Of a stretch of 64,000 bases of DNA, positions 1-11,666 are shown in pieces. The position numbers and the translations under genes were made by a program. Below the pieces are notes generated by a model. It saw only the letters and a program-made list of their open reading frames with translations, had not been told where the DNA came from and searched no databases. Within the stretch, counting starts at the first letter, position 1. Every line of letters starts with the position of its first letter. This DNA is from Rhodospirillaceae bacterium (GTDB lineage Bacteria; Pseudomonadota; Alphaproteobacteria; Rhodospirillales; UBA2165). The stretch lies in the NCBI GenBank assembly GCA_947467145.1, contig CANIGJ010000006.1:62001-126000 (forward strand), read 5' to 3'.

Positions 1-9
1 CGCCCCGAA

Positions 10-1374
10 ATGACCGACACGCCCTCCCCAGCCGACTTCAATACCCTCGGACGCCAATTGGAAGCAGCCGGGAAGCCCGATAGCGCCGTGCAAGCGTTTC
101 GCGGTGCGCTGTCGCTCGATCCGCTCTACCGCCCGGCGGCGGCGAATCTCGGCCGTATCCTGGTCGCATTGGACCGGCCGCGCGATGCCGTCGCGGCGTT
201 GGAGGCTGTGGTGGCGGCCGCCCCTTACGATCTGGCCCTCAACGTGAATTACGCCAACGCGCTCATGGGAATCGGCCGCGTCGTCGAAGCCGAACAGCGG
301 TTGCACGCCGTGATCGCGACCGGCGCGGCCCCGGCCCAAGCCTATAATTCGCTGGGTATCGCCCGCTATATCCAGCGCGATTTCGTCGGGGCGCGCGAGG
401 CCTTTCGCGCCGCTACAACCGCCGATTCGACCTTCGCCGAAGCGCACGAGAATCTCGCCCAGGCGCTGCTCCATCTCGGCGATTATGAAAACGCCTGGAT
501 CGAGAACGACTGGCGCTGGCGCAATCCGTCCAACGCTCTGACCAAACGCATCTTCACCGTGCCGGAGTGGGACGGCCGACCGCTAGACGGCCGCACCCTG
601 CTGCTGCATGGCGAGCAAGGGCACGGCGATACCATCCAATTCGCCCGTTATGCGGCCTACATCCCGCGCGGGATGGGCGGCAAGGTCCTGCTCGCCTGCC
701 AGGAAGCGCTGGAGCCGCTGCTGTCCACCGTGCCCGGCGTGGACGAGGTCTATATCCTCGGCAACGAGCTACCGCATTACGATTGCCAGGCCCCCATCGT
801 CACGGTGCGCCGCCTGCTCGGCACGCGAATCGACAATGTGCCGTTCTTCACCGAACCCTATATCGACGCCGTACCCGATCCGGATATCGCGGCCCGGCCC
901 GGGCTGAAGATCGGCATCAATTGGACCGGCAAGCCGCTCTATGCGGACGATCCATACCGCAACCGGTCCTGCCCGCCCGAATATTTCGCAATGCTGGCGG
1001 AAAAATTGGGCGCCACCGTGTTCAGCCTGCAATTTCGCCCGGCACCCGGCGAAGTCGAACGCGCCCAGGCCATCGACCTTGGCGCCCGAATCGACAGCTT
1101 CCGCGATACCGCGCGCATCGTTGCCGCCCTCGATCTGGTGGTCACAATCGATACCGCGCTCGCCCATATCGCCGGCGCACTCGCCAAACCCTGCTGGGTT
1201 CTGCCGCCCTATACCGCCGATTGGCGCTGGACGGCGCTGCCCGACGGCACCCAGCCCTGGTATCCCTTCACCCGGGCGATCCGCCAAACCACGCCCGGCG
1301 ATTGGGCCGGATCGTTCGCTCGGCTCGTCCCACAACTATCACAACATCTTGTGAATGGCGGATATCGGCCCTAG
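10..1374 (+). CDS. TPR protein with GT9-like C-terminal domain
   Basis: About 454 residues. The first 170 residues read as tandem tetratricopeptide repeats, with the usual Ala/Gly/Leu spacing (for example EAHENLAQALLHLGDYENAW). A second half follows with HGEQGHGDTIQFARYA and, near the end, DTALAHIAGALAKPCWVL. That resembles the nucleotide-sugar-binding end of ADP-heptose:LPS heptosyltransferases (GT9), and TPR proteins with this tail are common in alphaproteobacteria. A role in glycan or flagellin glycosylation is inference only. The frame is still open to base 1, so the true start could lie before the window. No clear ribosome binding site is visible ahead of the ATG at 10. Confidence 0.85.
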   Translation: MTDTPSPADFNTLGRQLEAAGKPDSAVQAFRGALSLDPLYRPAAANLGRILVALDRPRDAVAALEAVVAAAPYDLALNVNYANALMGIGRVVEAEQRLHAVIATGAAPAQAYNSLGIARYIQRDFVGAREAFRAATTADSTFAEAHENLAQALLHLGDYENAWIENDWRWRNPSNALTKRIFTVPEWDGRPLDGRTLLLHGEQGHGDTIQFARYAAYIPRGMGGKVLLACQEALEPLLSTVPGVDEVYILGNELPHYDCQAPIVTVRRLLGTRIDNVPFFTEPYIDAVPDPDIAARPGLKIGINWTGKPLYADDPYRNRSCPPEYFAMLAEKLGATVFSLQFRPAPGEVERAQAIDLGARIDSFRDTARIVAALDLVVTIDTALAHIAGALAKPCWVLPPYTADWRWTALPDGTQPWYPFTRAIRQTTPGDWAGSFARLVPQLSQHLVNGGYRP

Positions 1375-1504
1375 GTGCGGGCGGGCGCTGCCTTCAAGCC
1401 GTTGAAACTTACGACTATTTCAGACAGATAAGCCTTTGATATATTTGCAAAATTTCTTAACAAGACATTAATTCGCTAAATCTGGGCAGCAAAAGCCCGT
1501 ATCA

Positions 1505-1520
1505 CCACAAAATATAGTTG
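1505..1520. promoter_or_regulatory. NrdR-box-like site 1
   Basis: CCACAAAATATAGTTG matches 12 of 16 positions of the NrdR consensus ACACWATATWTWGTGT as I recall it. It lies 162 bases before the nrdJ start codon. NrdR is the usual repressor of ribonucleotide reductase genes in bacteria and commonly binds paired boxes. The nrdR gene is not in this window. Confidence 0.55.
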
Positions 1521-1560
1521 CCGATCCCCGACGATTGGGATTAACGTTTGTCCTCTGACC

Positions 1561-1576
1561 CCACCATATGTTGTGG
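1561..1576. promoter_or_regulatory. NrdR-box-like site 2
   Basis: CCACCATATGTTGTGG also matches 12 of 16 positions of the NrdR consensus and is flanked by an extra C/G pair that extends the dyad. It starts 56 bases after the first box, wider than the usual 31-32 base pairing distance. Together the two support NrdR control of nrdJ. Confidence 0.55.
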
Positions 1577-1681
1577 GATCGGACAGTCAAAAAAACCATA
1601 ACCGTTTACCTGGGAAATAGAGCGTAACCCCGAACAGGGGACCGTTCTGTTGGGTACGGGGGTTTTCAGTCGGGGGACTAA

Positions 1682-4600
1682 ATGCGTATCGCACGTCATT
1701 ACACCACCGCCGAAGCAGGTGCTTACGGCGCCATCGAATTCCGCGCCGTATCGAGCGAGATTCGTAACCCAGATGGGTCCGTGGTGTTCTCCCATGACCA
1801 GATCGACGTGCCGGCAGAATGGTCGCAGATCGCTTGCGATGTTCTGGCGCAGAAATATTTCCGCCTCACCGGCGTGCCGGTCCATTCCAAGAAGGTCGAG
1901 GAAGACGACGTTCCGGCCTGGTTGTGGCGCTCGATCCCCGATGCGGCCAAGCTCGACGCCCTGCCCGCCAAAGAGCGCTTCCGGGGCGAAACCTCGGCCA
2001 AGGAAGTCTTTCATCGCCTCGCCGGCACCTGGGCCTATTGGGGCTGGAAAGGCGGCTATTTCGATTCCGAGGCCGACGCAAAGGCCTATTACGACGAGAT
2101 GAGTTTCATGCTGGCGACGCAGACCTGCGCGCCCCACTCGCCGCAATGGTTCACCACTGGCCTGCATTGGGCCTACGGTATCGAAGGTGTCGCGCAAGAT
2201 CATCAGCACTACGTCGATTTCAAAACCGGCGCAGTGACGCGCTCGGAATCGGCCTGCGAGCATCCGCAACCTTACGCCGCCTTCATTCAATCGTGCTCCG
2301 ACGAAGTCGTGCGCGATGACAGCATCATGGACCTATGGGTCCGCGAAGCCCGCCTGTTCCGCTACGGCCTGGGCACCGGCTCCAACGTCTCCGCCCTGCT
2401 GGGCGAACACGAACCCATTCCCGGTGGCGGCATTTCGTCGGGCGCGATCAGCGCGCTGCGCATCGGCGATCACGCCGCGGGTGCCAACAACACGGGCCGC
2501 ATGACGCGCGGCGCGGCCAAGATGGTCGTGCTCGACGTCGACCATCCCGATGCCGAAGCCTTCGTGAACTGGAAAGTCCGCGAAGAACAAAAGGTCGCCG
2601 CCCTTGTTGCGGGCTCGCGCCTGTTCGAAAAACACGTCAACGCGATCATGGCGGCCGCCCATGCCGGCGTGAACGGGGGCAAATTCGATCCCAAGCAGAA
2701 CCTCGCCCTCAAACGCGAAGTCATTGCCGCGCGCAAATCGATGCTGCCGGAAAGCGCCATCCAAAAAGCCATCGACTTCGCCAAGCAGGGCTACACCGAC
2801 ATGAAGGTGGAGACCTACGACACCGACTGGGATTCGGAAGCTTATTTCACCGTGTCGGGCCAGAACTCCAAAACCTCGATCCGCGTCAGCGACGACTTCC
2901 TGAAAGCGGTGGCGGGCAACAGCGACTGGAACCTGATCCGCCGCACCGATCGCGCCGTGCACAAGACGATCAAGGCGCGCGAGTTGTGGGATCAGATCGG
3001 CGAAGCCGCCTGGTCCTGCGCCGATCCCGGCGTACAGTTCGACACCACGATCAACGATTGGAACACTTGCGCCGAGGCCGGCCGCATCAACGGCTCGACG
3101 CCGGCGTCGGAATACCTGTTCCTCGATAACACGGCCTGCAATCTCGCCTCGCTGAATCTGCGCACCTTCGAGCGCGCCAATGGCAGCTTCGACGTCGCCT
3201 CGTTCCAGCATGCGGCGCGACTCGCCACCATCACGCTAGAAATCTCCGTGCTGATGGCGCAGGCGCCGTCGGCCGAAATCGCCTTGGCGTCCTACACCTA
3301 CCGCCCGCTCGGCCTCGGCTATGCCAATCTCGGCGGCTTCTTGATGGCGCAAGGCCTTGGCTACGACAGCGACGAAGGACGTACGCTCTGCGCCGCGATC
3401 AGCGCGCTGATGAGCGGCGTCGCCTATCGCACCTCGGCCGAAATCGCCGAAGAGCATGGCCCCTTCCCCGGCTATGCGGCCAACAGCGCCAGCATGCTAC
3501 GCGTCATCCGTAATCATCGCCGAGCCGCCAACGGCGAGACCAAGGGTTACGAGAAACTTTCCGTCCTGCCGGTGCCGCTCGCCGACTCAGCCGATCCGAT
3601 TGCCGCCGAAATCATCGCGGCCGCGCGCGCATCCTGGGACGACGCGCTCGCCATGGGCACCGAACACGGCTACCGCAACGCACAGATCTCGGCGATTGCA
3701 CCCACGGGCACGATCGGTGCGATCCTCGATTGCGATACCGCCAGCATCGAACCCGACACCGCACTGGTGAAATACAAGAAGCTGTCGAACGGCGGCCATT
3801 TCAAGATCATCAACCGCACCGTCCCGGCTGCCTTAAAGCGCCTGGGCTACAGCGAAGAACAGATCGAAGCGATCGTCAAATACGCCGTCGGTCACGGCAC
3901 ACTCGACGGTTCACCCGCGATGAACCATGCCGATCTCAAGGCGCGCGGCTTCAACGGCGTCACCATCGCCAAGCTCGAAGCAGCCCTCGCCGACACTGCC
4001 GATATCAAATACGCCTTCAACAAATGGACGCTCGGCGCCGAATTCTGCACCAAGGTGCTGAACATCCCGGCCGAGAAGCTCGACGATATCGCCTTCGACA
4101 TGCTGAGCGCGCTCAACTTCTCCGACGAACAAGTGCGCGCCGCCAATGCCTATGTGCGCGGCGCCATGATGCTCGAAGGTGCGCCCGGCCTGAAGGCCGA
4201 GCATCTCGCCGTCTTCGATTGCGCCAACCCTTATGGTTATGCCGGCAAGCGCTCGCTCTCGTCCGACGCGCATATCCGCATGATGGCGGCCGCCCAGCCC
4301 TTCATCTCGGGCGGCATCTCCAAGACCCTCAACTTGGCGAATGCGGCGACGATGCAGGATTGCCGCGATGCCTACATGCTGTCGTGGCAGCTCGGCCTCA
4401 AGGCGAACGCCATCTATCGCGACGGCTCCAGACTGTCGCAGTCGCTGAACGCCGAAGTGTTGGACGACGAGGATGACACGCCCGCCGAACAGGTCGCAGC
4501 CGAGGCGCCCGCTGCAGCGACGAACGCACAGATTTTTGAGCGCATCATCGAGCGGACCGTGGCCAAGCGCACGCGTCTGCCGGAACGTCGCAAGGGTTAC

Positions 4601-5335
4601 ACCCAGAAGGCGACCGTGGGCGGTCACAAGGTCTATCTGCGGACCGGCGAATACGAGGACGGCCGCGTCGCCGAAATCTTCGTCGACATGCATAAGGAAG
4701 GCTCGGCCTTCCGCAGCCTGATGAATAATTTCGCCATCGCGATTTCCATCGCCCTGCAATATGGCGTGCCGCTGGAAGAATTCGTCGAGGCGTTCACCTT
4801 CACGCGCTTCGAGCCGGCCGGTCAGGTCGAAGGCAACGACTCCATCAAGATGGCAAGCTCGCTGCTCGATTACATCTTCCGCGAACTCGCGGTGTCCTAC
4901 CTCGCGCGCAACGATCTCGCGCACGTGCAGCCCGAAGATCTGGCGTACGATGCGATCGGCCGCGGCGAAGCCGACGGCGAGATCGAACCGGTGATCGCCA
5001 AGGCGGCGAGCAAAGGTTTCATCCGCGGGCGCAACAATCTGCTGGTCGTCAATGGCGGACGCAGCGGTCAGCCGATCAATCAAGCGGCCAATCAGGCCAC
5101 GGCAACCGTCGCGATGGCGAGCGCCGACGGCGGACTGGCACTACAGACGACAACGCAAGAAACCGTCGCGGTCAGCACGGATATCATTGCGGAAACGGAC
5201 GCACGGATGGACGAGATCCGCGAGGCCCGGATGAAGGGATACGAAGGTGACGCATGCGGCGAATGCGGCAACTTCACGCTGGTGCAGAACGGCACCAACA
5301 TGAAGTGCGTCACTTGTGGTTCAACGAGCGACTGA
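1682..5335 (+). CDS. nrdJ: Vitamin B12-dependent ribonucleotide reductase (class II)
   Basis: A 1217-residue adenosylcobalamin-dependent ribonucleotide reductase. It reduces ribonucleotides to deoxyribonucleotides without needing oxygen. Visible signatures are the redox Cys205 in [10 protein letters not shown], the active-site Cys486 in [11 protein letters not shown], and the IAPTGTIG and IEPDTALV segments of the barrel. The C-terminal tail has two CxxC pairs (Cys1192/1195 and Cys1209/1212), which look like the thiol-exchange tail or a zinc ribbon. Length fits the long proteobacterial NrdJ form. The ATG at 1682 has a GGGGG ribosome binding site 6-7 bases upstream. It appears monocistronic and probably NrdR-controlled. 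B12 dependence means the host must make or import cobalamin. Confidence 0.97.
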   Translation: MRIARHYTTAEAGAYGAIEFRAVSSEIRNPDGSVVFSHDQIDVPAEWSQIACDVLAQKYFRLTGVPVHSKKVEEDDVPAWLWRSIPDAAKLDALPAKERFRGETSAKEVFHRLAGTWAYWGWKGGYFDSEADAKAYYDEMSFMLATQTCAPHSPQWFTTGLHWAYGIEGVAQDHQHYVDFKTGAVTRSESACEHPQPYAAFIQSCSDEVVRDDSIMDLWVREARLFRYGLGTGSNVSALLGEHEPIPGGGISSGAISALRIGDHAAGANNTGRMTRGAAKMVVLDVDHPDAEAFVNWKVREEQKVAALVAGSRLFEKHVNAIMAAAHAGVNGGKFDPKQNLALKREVIAARKSMLPESAIQKAIDFAKQGYTDMKVETYDTDWDSEAYFTVSGQNSKTSIRVSDDFLKAVAGNSDWNLIRRTDRAVHKTIKARELWDQIGEAAWSCADPGVQFDTTINDWNTCAEAGRINGSTPASEYLFLDNTACNLASLNLRTFERANGSFDVASFQHAARLATITLEISVLMAQAPSAEIALASYTYRPLGLGYANLGGFLMAQGLGYDSDEGRTLCAAISALMSGVAYRTSAEIAEEHGPFPGYAANSASMLRVIRNHRRAANGETKGYEKLSVLPVPLADSADPIAAEIIAAARASWDDALAMGTEHGYRNAQISAIAPTGTIGAILDCDTASIEPDTALVKYKKLSNGGHFKIINRTVPAALKRLGYSEEQIEAIVKYAVGHGTLDGSPAMNHADLKARGFNGVTIAKLEAALADTADIKYAFNKWTLGAEFCTKVLNIPAEKLDDIAFDMLSALNFSDEQVRAANAYVRGAMMLEGAPGLKAEHLAVFDCANPYGYAGKRSLSSDAHIRMMAAAQPFISGGISKTLNLANAATMQDCRDAYMLSWQLGLKANAIYRDGSRLSQSLNAEVLDDEDDTPAEQVAAEAPAAATNAQIFERIIERTVAKRTRLPERRKGYTQKATVGGHKVYLRTGEYEDGRVAEIFVDMHKEGSAFRSLMNNFAIAISIALQYGVPLEEFVEAFTFTRFEPAGQVEGNDSIKMASSLLDYIFRELAVSYLARNDLAHVQPEDLAYDAIGRGEADGEIEPVIAKAASKGFIRGRNNLLVVNGGRSGQPINQAANQATATVAMASADGGLALQTTTQETVAVSTDIIAETDARMDEIREARMKGYEGDACGECGNFTLVQNGTNMKCVTCGSTSD

Positions 5336-5345
5336 CCAATCGGTC

Positions 5346-5507
5346 GCCAAATGGGGTGTACGAACATATCGCTGTACCGTCTGACCTCGCTACGTATCGC
5401 GGGGCGACATTTCAGTTTACGAGTTCCTCCCTGGTGAAACTTGGGGGTGCGATACGGTAAAAGGGCCTGCCAGCCTACTTCGACCGAGCGCACCCCATTT
5501 TTTTGGC
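5346..5507 (+). ncRNA. Candidate structured RNA or attenuator after nrdJ
   Basis: No ORF explains this stretch, but it has nested long-range pairing. AAATGGGGTG (5349-5358) is the exact complement of CACCCCATTT (5491-5500), with GCC/GGC able to extend the stem past a T bulge. Inside it, CGTATCGC (5393-5400) pairs with GCGATACG (5449-5456). A competing helix is possible: GGGGTGCG (5444-5451) with CGCACCCC (5489-5496), directly followed by seven Ts. The first fold looks like a 6S-type rod with a central bubble. The second looks like a terminator with a 37-base loop. I cannot tell whether this is an independent RNA, the nrdJ terminator, or an attenuator for the next gene. Confidence 0.4.
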
Positions 5508-5593
5508 CATCGTTCGTGGCCGTCGACGCCAACCGACCGATCCTCTAATATCGCCCGATAATACCGCCTGATCGATTGCACAGGGATGTCGCC

Positions 5594-5974
5594 ATGCGAA
5601 TCCTGTTTCTGGTCGCGCTTTTGCTGTCCGTGAGTGCACGGCCATATGCCGCCGAGCCGCCCGGCCGCTATATCGGCAATTATTCCGCCAACCCATACGC
5701 CCCCAGGACCGAGCCACAGCCGCGCGGCACCTACACCAATCCCTACGGCGATAGTTCCAACTCTCCGCGCCTCTACGACAGCCAGGGGCAGCTCCGTGGC
5801 AATCTCAACACCAACCGCGCCGATCCCGACAGCGTCGCCAATCCCTATGGCCGCTACGGCAGCAAATATTCCGAAGACAGCATCAACAATCGCTACGGTG
5901 CCGGCAGCCGCTATAACGACGACAGCCCGAACAATCGCGCAGGCGATGGCCTCAGGATTTACCGGCCCGATTAA
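5594..5974 (+). CDS. Small exported Asn/Tyr/Gly-repeat protein
   Basis: 126 residues with a Sec signal peptide (MRILFLVALLLSVSARPYAA). The mature chain is polar and made of short repeats with NPYG, INNRYGAGSRY and NNRAG, ending in YRPD. Similar NPYGxY...INNPYGAGS repeats occur in small secreted proteobacterial proteins of unknown function. I assign no function. The ATG at 5594 is preferred because AGGGA lies about 7 bases upstream. A TTG at 5576 is in frame but would put charged residues before the signal peptide. The structured region 5346-5507 lies just upstream and may be its leader. Confidence 0.75.
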   Translation: MRILFLVALLLSVSARPYAAEPPGRYIGNYSANPYAPRTEPQPRGTYTNPYGDSSNSPRLYDSQGQLRGNLNTNRADPDSVANPYGRYGSKYSEDSINNRYGAGSRYNDDSPNNRAGDGLRIYRPD

Positions 5975-6045
5975 CGCGTGATTTGGCGCACGCACGGTGC
6001 CATCCTGCCCTCATCAAATTGCCCGACAATCGCCAAGGGGATCAC

Positions 6046-6510
6046 ATGGCCGGTAAATATGAAACGCGTCTGATCGAACTGTCGCTCGATATGCCCAAGG
6101 CCGCGACGCCGGTCGGCAATTACGTCGCCTATGTCATCACCGGCAATCTGGTGTTTGTCTCCGGCCAGCTTCCGCTGGTGAACGGCGAGATCAAATACAA
6201 AGGCAAAGTCGGCGCCGACATTTCCTTGGAAGACGGCCAGGCCGCTGCACGCGCCTGTGCGCTCAATCTGGTGGCGCAGGTGCGCGCCGCCTGCGGCGGT
6301 AACCTCGATCGCGTCAAACGCGTGATCAAGCTGTCCGGCTTCGTCAATTCGAACCCGGATTTCACCCAACAGGCCAATGTGATCAATGGCGCGTCCGACC
6401 TGATGGTGCAGATTTTCGGCGATGCGGGCAAACATGCACGCGCCGCCGTGTCCTGCCCCACTTTGCCGCTCGGCGCCGCGGTTGAGATCGACGCGGTCTT
6501 CGAGATCTGA
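6046..6510 (+). CDS. RidA family protein (YjgF/YER057c/UK114)
   Basis: 154 residues of the RidA fold, seen in VSGQLPLVNGEI, the RACALNLVAQVRAACG helix and the C-terminal GAAVEIDAVFEI strand. Members hydrolyse reactive enamine/imine intermediates of amino-acid breakdown or act as related deaminases. The length is nearer to the longer RidA-like subfamily than to E. coli RidA, so exact substrate is open. The start at 6046 has AAGGGG 5 bases upstream; an earlier in-frame start at 5983 lacks this. The stop is one base from the start of the VOC gene, so the two are probably co-transcribed and coupled. Confidence 0.9.
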   Translation: MAGKYETRLIELSLDMPKAATPVGNYVAYVITGNLVFVSGQLPLVNGEIKYKGKVGADISLEDGQAAARACALNLVAQVRAACGGNLDRVKRVIKLSGFVNSNPDFTQQANVINGASDLMVQIFGDAGKHARAAVSCPTLPLGAAVEIDAVFEI

Positions 6511-6511
6511 C

Positions 6512-6886
6512 ATGGCAACCTTCCATCGCATCGACCACGTGGCGTTGCATGTGAAGGATGTCGATGTCTCCGTGCAATTTTACGAACGTCATTTTGGGTT
6601 CGAGACTTATTTCCGCGGGCCGACGCCCAGCGGCGTCGATATCGCTTACCTGAAACTCGGCGATACCGTGCTTGAACTCACCGGTCATGCCGATGCGCAT
6701 ACCGGCGGCTTTCATTTCTGTGTGGAGACCGACGATTTCGACGGCGCCGTCGCGGCATTGAAGGACGCCGGCGTGCCAGTCGCTACCCCGCCGCATAAAA
6801 CCGCGCCCCGCACCCCTCGCGAAGCGAATTGGCGCCGCGTCGTCTTTTCCGGCCCCGACGGCGAGCCGGTCGAGATCAGGGGTTAG
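6512..6886 (+). CDS. VOC (glyoxalase/bleomycin-resistance) family protein
   Basis: 124 residues forming a vicinal-oxygen-chelate module: HRIDHVALHVKDVDVSVQFYERHFGFE at the N-terminus (His8 region), LELTGH, GFHFCVETDD, and a terminal PDGEPVEIRG. These positions match the metal ligands of lyases and dioxygenases in the superfamily, so a metal-dependent enzyme is likely. The substrate cannot be read from sequence. It starts one base after the ridA-like stop codon, implying an operon. Confidence 0.88.
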   Translation: MATFHRIDHVALHVKDVDVSVQFYERHFGFETYFRGPTPSGVDIAYLKLGDTVLELTGHADAHTGGFHFCVETDDFDGAVAALKDAGVPVATPPHKTAPRTPREANWRRVVFSGPDGEPVEIRG

Positions 6887-6931
6887 ACGTCGGCCCTTGC
6901 CGATCAATCCTATCGGTCCTACCCTTCGCCC

Positions 6932-8098
6932 ATGCCCGATGGTCGCGAGGAAGTCAGGGTCGAGGTTATCTCCCGCATCGCCGATATCCCGGTCGAGCAG
7001 TGGAACGCCTGCGCGGGATCGGCCAACCCGTTCGTTCGTCACGCTTTTCTCAATGCGCTCGAGGAATCGCGCTCGGTCTGCGAGCGCACCGGCTGGTCGC
7101 CACAGCATCTCGTCGTGCGCGGGGCCGACGGCAAGGTCGACGCCTGCATGCCGCTCTACCTCAAGACCCATTCCAACGGCGAATATGTGTTCGATTGGGG
7201 CTGGGCCGACGCCTACGAGCGCGCCGGCGGCAGCTATTATCCCAAACTGCAATGCGCGGTGCCCTTCACGCCGGCGACCGGTCCGCGCCTGCTGGTGCGC
7301 GATGGTGCGCCCGCTAACAGCGCCGATATCCTGATCGCGGCCGCAGTCCAACTCGCCGAAAACAACGGCATCTCATCGGTCCACGTCACCTTTCCGACCA
7401 AGACGGAATGGGAAAAGCTGGGTGCGAGCGGTTTCCTCATGCGCGAAGGTAAGCAATACCATTGGGAGAACCGCGGCTACGCGACCTTCGACGATTTCCT
7501 GGGCGAGTTGTCGTCGCGCAAGCGCAAGCAGATCCGCAAAGAGCGCCGCGAGGTCACCGATGCCGGCGTGATACTACGGCGCATCTCGGGCACCGACATT
7601 ACCGAGGCGCATTGGGACGCCTTCTATCGCTATTACCGCTCGACCATCGATCAGCGGCATTACGGGCGCGTCTATCTCAATCGCGAATTCTTCTCGCGCC
7701 TGGGTGCCGCCATGTCCGACATGGCGCTGCTCGTCTTCGCAGAATACGAGGGTCAATATATCGGCGGTGCGATCAACCTGATCGGCGAGGACACCTTGTT
7801 CGGCCGCAATTGGGGCTGCACGCGCGAAGTCAAGTTCCTGCATTTCGAGGCGTGCTACTACCAGGCCATCGAGTTCGCCATCGAACGTAAGCTGGGTTGG
7901 GTCGAGGCCGGCGCGCAAGGTGAACATAAAATCCAGCGCGGGTATCTTCCGCGCGAAACCTATTCGGCCCATTGGATCGCGGACGAACGTTTCCGTGCCG
8001 CAGTGTCGCGCTTCCTCGATCAGGAGCGTCGCCAGACCGAACAAGAAATCGAAATGCTGATGGAGTATTCGCCCTACCGCAAAGTGGGCGAGGACTAG
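6932..8098 (+). CDS. FemAB/GNAT-like protein (COG3146, DUF482 family)
   Basis: 388 residues. Matches the COG3146 family of predicted N-acyltransferases, annotated as peptidoglycan biosynthesis/recognition. Visible signatures are WNACAGSANPFVRHAFLNALE at the N-terminus, FDWGWADAYERAG, KRKQIRKERREV, and GEHKIQRGYLPRETYSAHWI at the end. It has no signal peptide, so it acts in the cytoplasm. Biochemical role is unproven for the family. It ends tail to tail with the HD-domain gene, the two TAG stops sharing CTAG. Confidence 0.88.
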   Translation: MPDGREEVRVEVISRIADIPVEQWNACAGSANPFVRHAFLNALEESRSVCERTGWSPQHLVVRGADGKVDACMPLYLKTHSNGEYVFDWGWADAYERAGGSYYPKLQCAVPFTPATGPRLLVRDGAPANSADILIAAAVQLAENNGISSVHVTFPTKTEWEKLGASGFLMREGKQYHWENRGYATFDDFLGELSSRKRKQIRKERREVTDAGVILRRISGTDITEAHWDAFYRYYRSTIDQRHYGRVYLNREFFSRLGAAMSDMALLVFAEYEGQYIGGAINLIGEDTLFGRNWGCTREVKFLHFEACYYQAIEFAIERKLGWVEAGAQGEHKIQRGYLPRETYSAHWIADERFRAAVSRFLDQERRQTEQEIEMLMEYSPYRKVGED

Positions 8099-8724
8099 CC
8101 CTCTTTCTCGATCGTCAAGAAGCGGAACTTCTCCAGGAACTGACGCCGCGCATCCTCCGGCGGGACGGGCCGCAAGCGCCGCGCCGAACGCGGGCGGCGA
8201 TATTCAAAAACCTTGCGCGCTTCCGCTTCCTCGAACCCGGCGAGCTGCACCGCTTCCAAGAACGCCGCATCCTTGTCGGCACGTTTGATCGCTGTCCGCC
8301 ACTCGGCCGGCAGCTCGGCCGGCAAGCCAAAGCGGATGTTCACGGCGGCCTGCACGGTATGTTCGATGGTTTTATAGGCGTCGCCGATTACCGCCTTGAA
8401 CGGCGTGATCAGATCGGCAGTCACGAACTCGCTTGAATCATGCAGCAAGGCCGCCAGCCGCAACCGCTTGCTGGCGCGCGGCTCGCGGTGGATCAAAAGT
8501 TCGAGCACCAGCACCGAATGCTGCGCCACCGAAAACGCGTGATCGCCTTTGGTCTGCCCATTCCAGCGCGCGACGCGCGATAGGCCCAACGCGATATCGT
8601 CGATTTCGATATCCAGGGGCGACGGCTCGACCAGATTAAGCCGACGACCCGACAGCATGCGTTGCCAGGCGCGTGGCGTTTTCGGTGCGGCAGACGCAGG
8701 TTTCTTCGAGGCTGTCTTCGTCAT
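8095..8724 (-). CDS. HD-domain phosphohydrolase (YfbR-like)
   Basis: About 209 residues. The HD metal site is in AALLHDSSEFVTADLITPFK, with an upstream His in DHAFSVAQHSVLV and a downstream RADKDAAFLEA. This pattern fits the YfbR/5'-deoxynucleotidase-like HD family (COG1896), which hydrolyses nucleoside monophosphates or related phosphate esters. The start at 8724 has GGGGAC just upstream. Longer in-frame starts (8745, 8838) would run back through the clpA terminator hairpin and are less likely. It is the next gene after clpA on the same strand but is separated from it by that terminator. Confidence 0.85.
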   Translation of the reverse strand: MTKTASKKPASAAPKTPRAWQRMLSGRRLNLVEPSPLDIEIDDIALGLSRVARWNGQTKGDHAFSVAQHSVLVLELLIHREPRASKRLRLAALLHDSSEFVTADLITPFKAVIGDAYKTIEHTVQAAVNIRFGLPAELPAEWRTAIKRADKDAAFLEAVQLAGFEEAEARKVFEYRRPRSARRLRPVPPEDARRQFLEKFRFLTIEKEG

Positions 8725-8790
8725 GGTCCCCGCGTTTTGGGTCATCGGAGCGGACAAGGCAAGCCGTCCGGCCCCGAAAAAGACCATGAA

Positions 8791-8816
8791 AAAGGCCGGT
8801 CTCGCGACCGGCCTTT
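8791..8816 (-). terminator. Rho-independent terminator of clpA
   Basis: An 11-bp perfect stem, AAAGGCCGGTC (8791-8801) and GACCGGCCTTT (8806-8816), with a 4-base loop. Read on the minus strand it is followed by TTTTTC, 22 bases after the clpA stop codon. Confidence 0.9.
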
Positions 8817-8838
8817 CCCTATTCATATCCGAGAACAA

Positions 8839-11175
<2,337 letters not shown>

Positions 11176-11192
11176 TTGTGTACCGGTCTCTT

Positions 11193-11531
11193 TCAATCTT
11201 TCTCGATGGTGCATTGCAGCGGATGTTGGTGCTGCTGTGCAAGGTCCATCGTCTGGTTGACCTTGGTTTCCGCGACCTCATAGGTATAAACGCCGCACAC
11301 CCCCACCCCCTTCTGGTGGACGTGCAACATAATGCGGTTCGCTTCTTCGTGGTTTTTGGCGAAGAACTGCTCAAGTACATGCACCACGAATTCCATCGGG
11401 GTGTAGTCGTCGTTAAGCATCAGGACCTTGTACATAGACGGCTTCTTCGTCTTGGACCTGCTTTTGACAGCGACGCCGTGATCTACATTGTCACGACCGC
11501 CACCATTCTTCTTATCGTCGTTGCGTTTCAT
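11193..11531 (-). CDS. clpS: ClpS adaptor protein
   Basis: 112 residues. The ClpS core is clear: [24 protein letters not shown], the [19 protein letters not shown] segment, and the terminal [10 protein letters not shown]. ClpS binds the ClpA N-domain and delivers N-degron substrates to ClpAP. The N-terminal extension is basic and Asn/Gly-rich ([15 protein letters not shown]), as in other alphaproteobacterial ClpS. An upstream in-frame start at 11636 is unlikely because its extra residues do not resemble ClpS. Genes clpS-clpA form an operon. Confidence 0.95.
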   Translation of the reverse strand: MKRNDDKKNGGGRDNVDHGVAVKSRSKTKKPSMYKVLMLNDDYTPMEFVVHVLEQFFAKNHEEANRIMLHVHQKGVGVCGVYTYEVAETKVNQTMDLAQQHQHPLQCTIEKD

Positions 11532-11666
11532 TGCTTTGGAGTCCGTTTGGCAGGCACTAATTGCTGCTCCTATACCCCGTGATACCGGCATTCGACAGGA
11601 AACACTAACACCTCCATCGGACCCGGCAAATGTCAATTTCGCGCCCGTTTTCCGCCGATTTGCCCG

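Larger units (their letters stand above)
1375..1681. other. Intergenic region upstream of nrdJ
   Basis: A 307-base AT-richer gap that carries nrdJ control signals. It holds two NrdR-box-like 16-mers (1505-1520 and 1561-1576). It also has a leader hairpin with outer arms AACCCC (1626-1631) and GGGGTT (1659-1664) and inner arms AACAG (1633-1637) and CTGTT (1647-1651). The hairpin ends in a short T run and lies just before the GGGGG ribosome binding site at about 1672. I see no B12-box (cobalamin riboswitch) and no small gene. Confidence 0.6.

Noticed and set aside
1375-1681. Cobalamin riboswitch upstream of nrdJ
   Set aside because: No B12-box (AGCCACTG-like core) or the usual long fold is seen; NrdR-like sites fit better.
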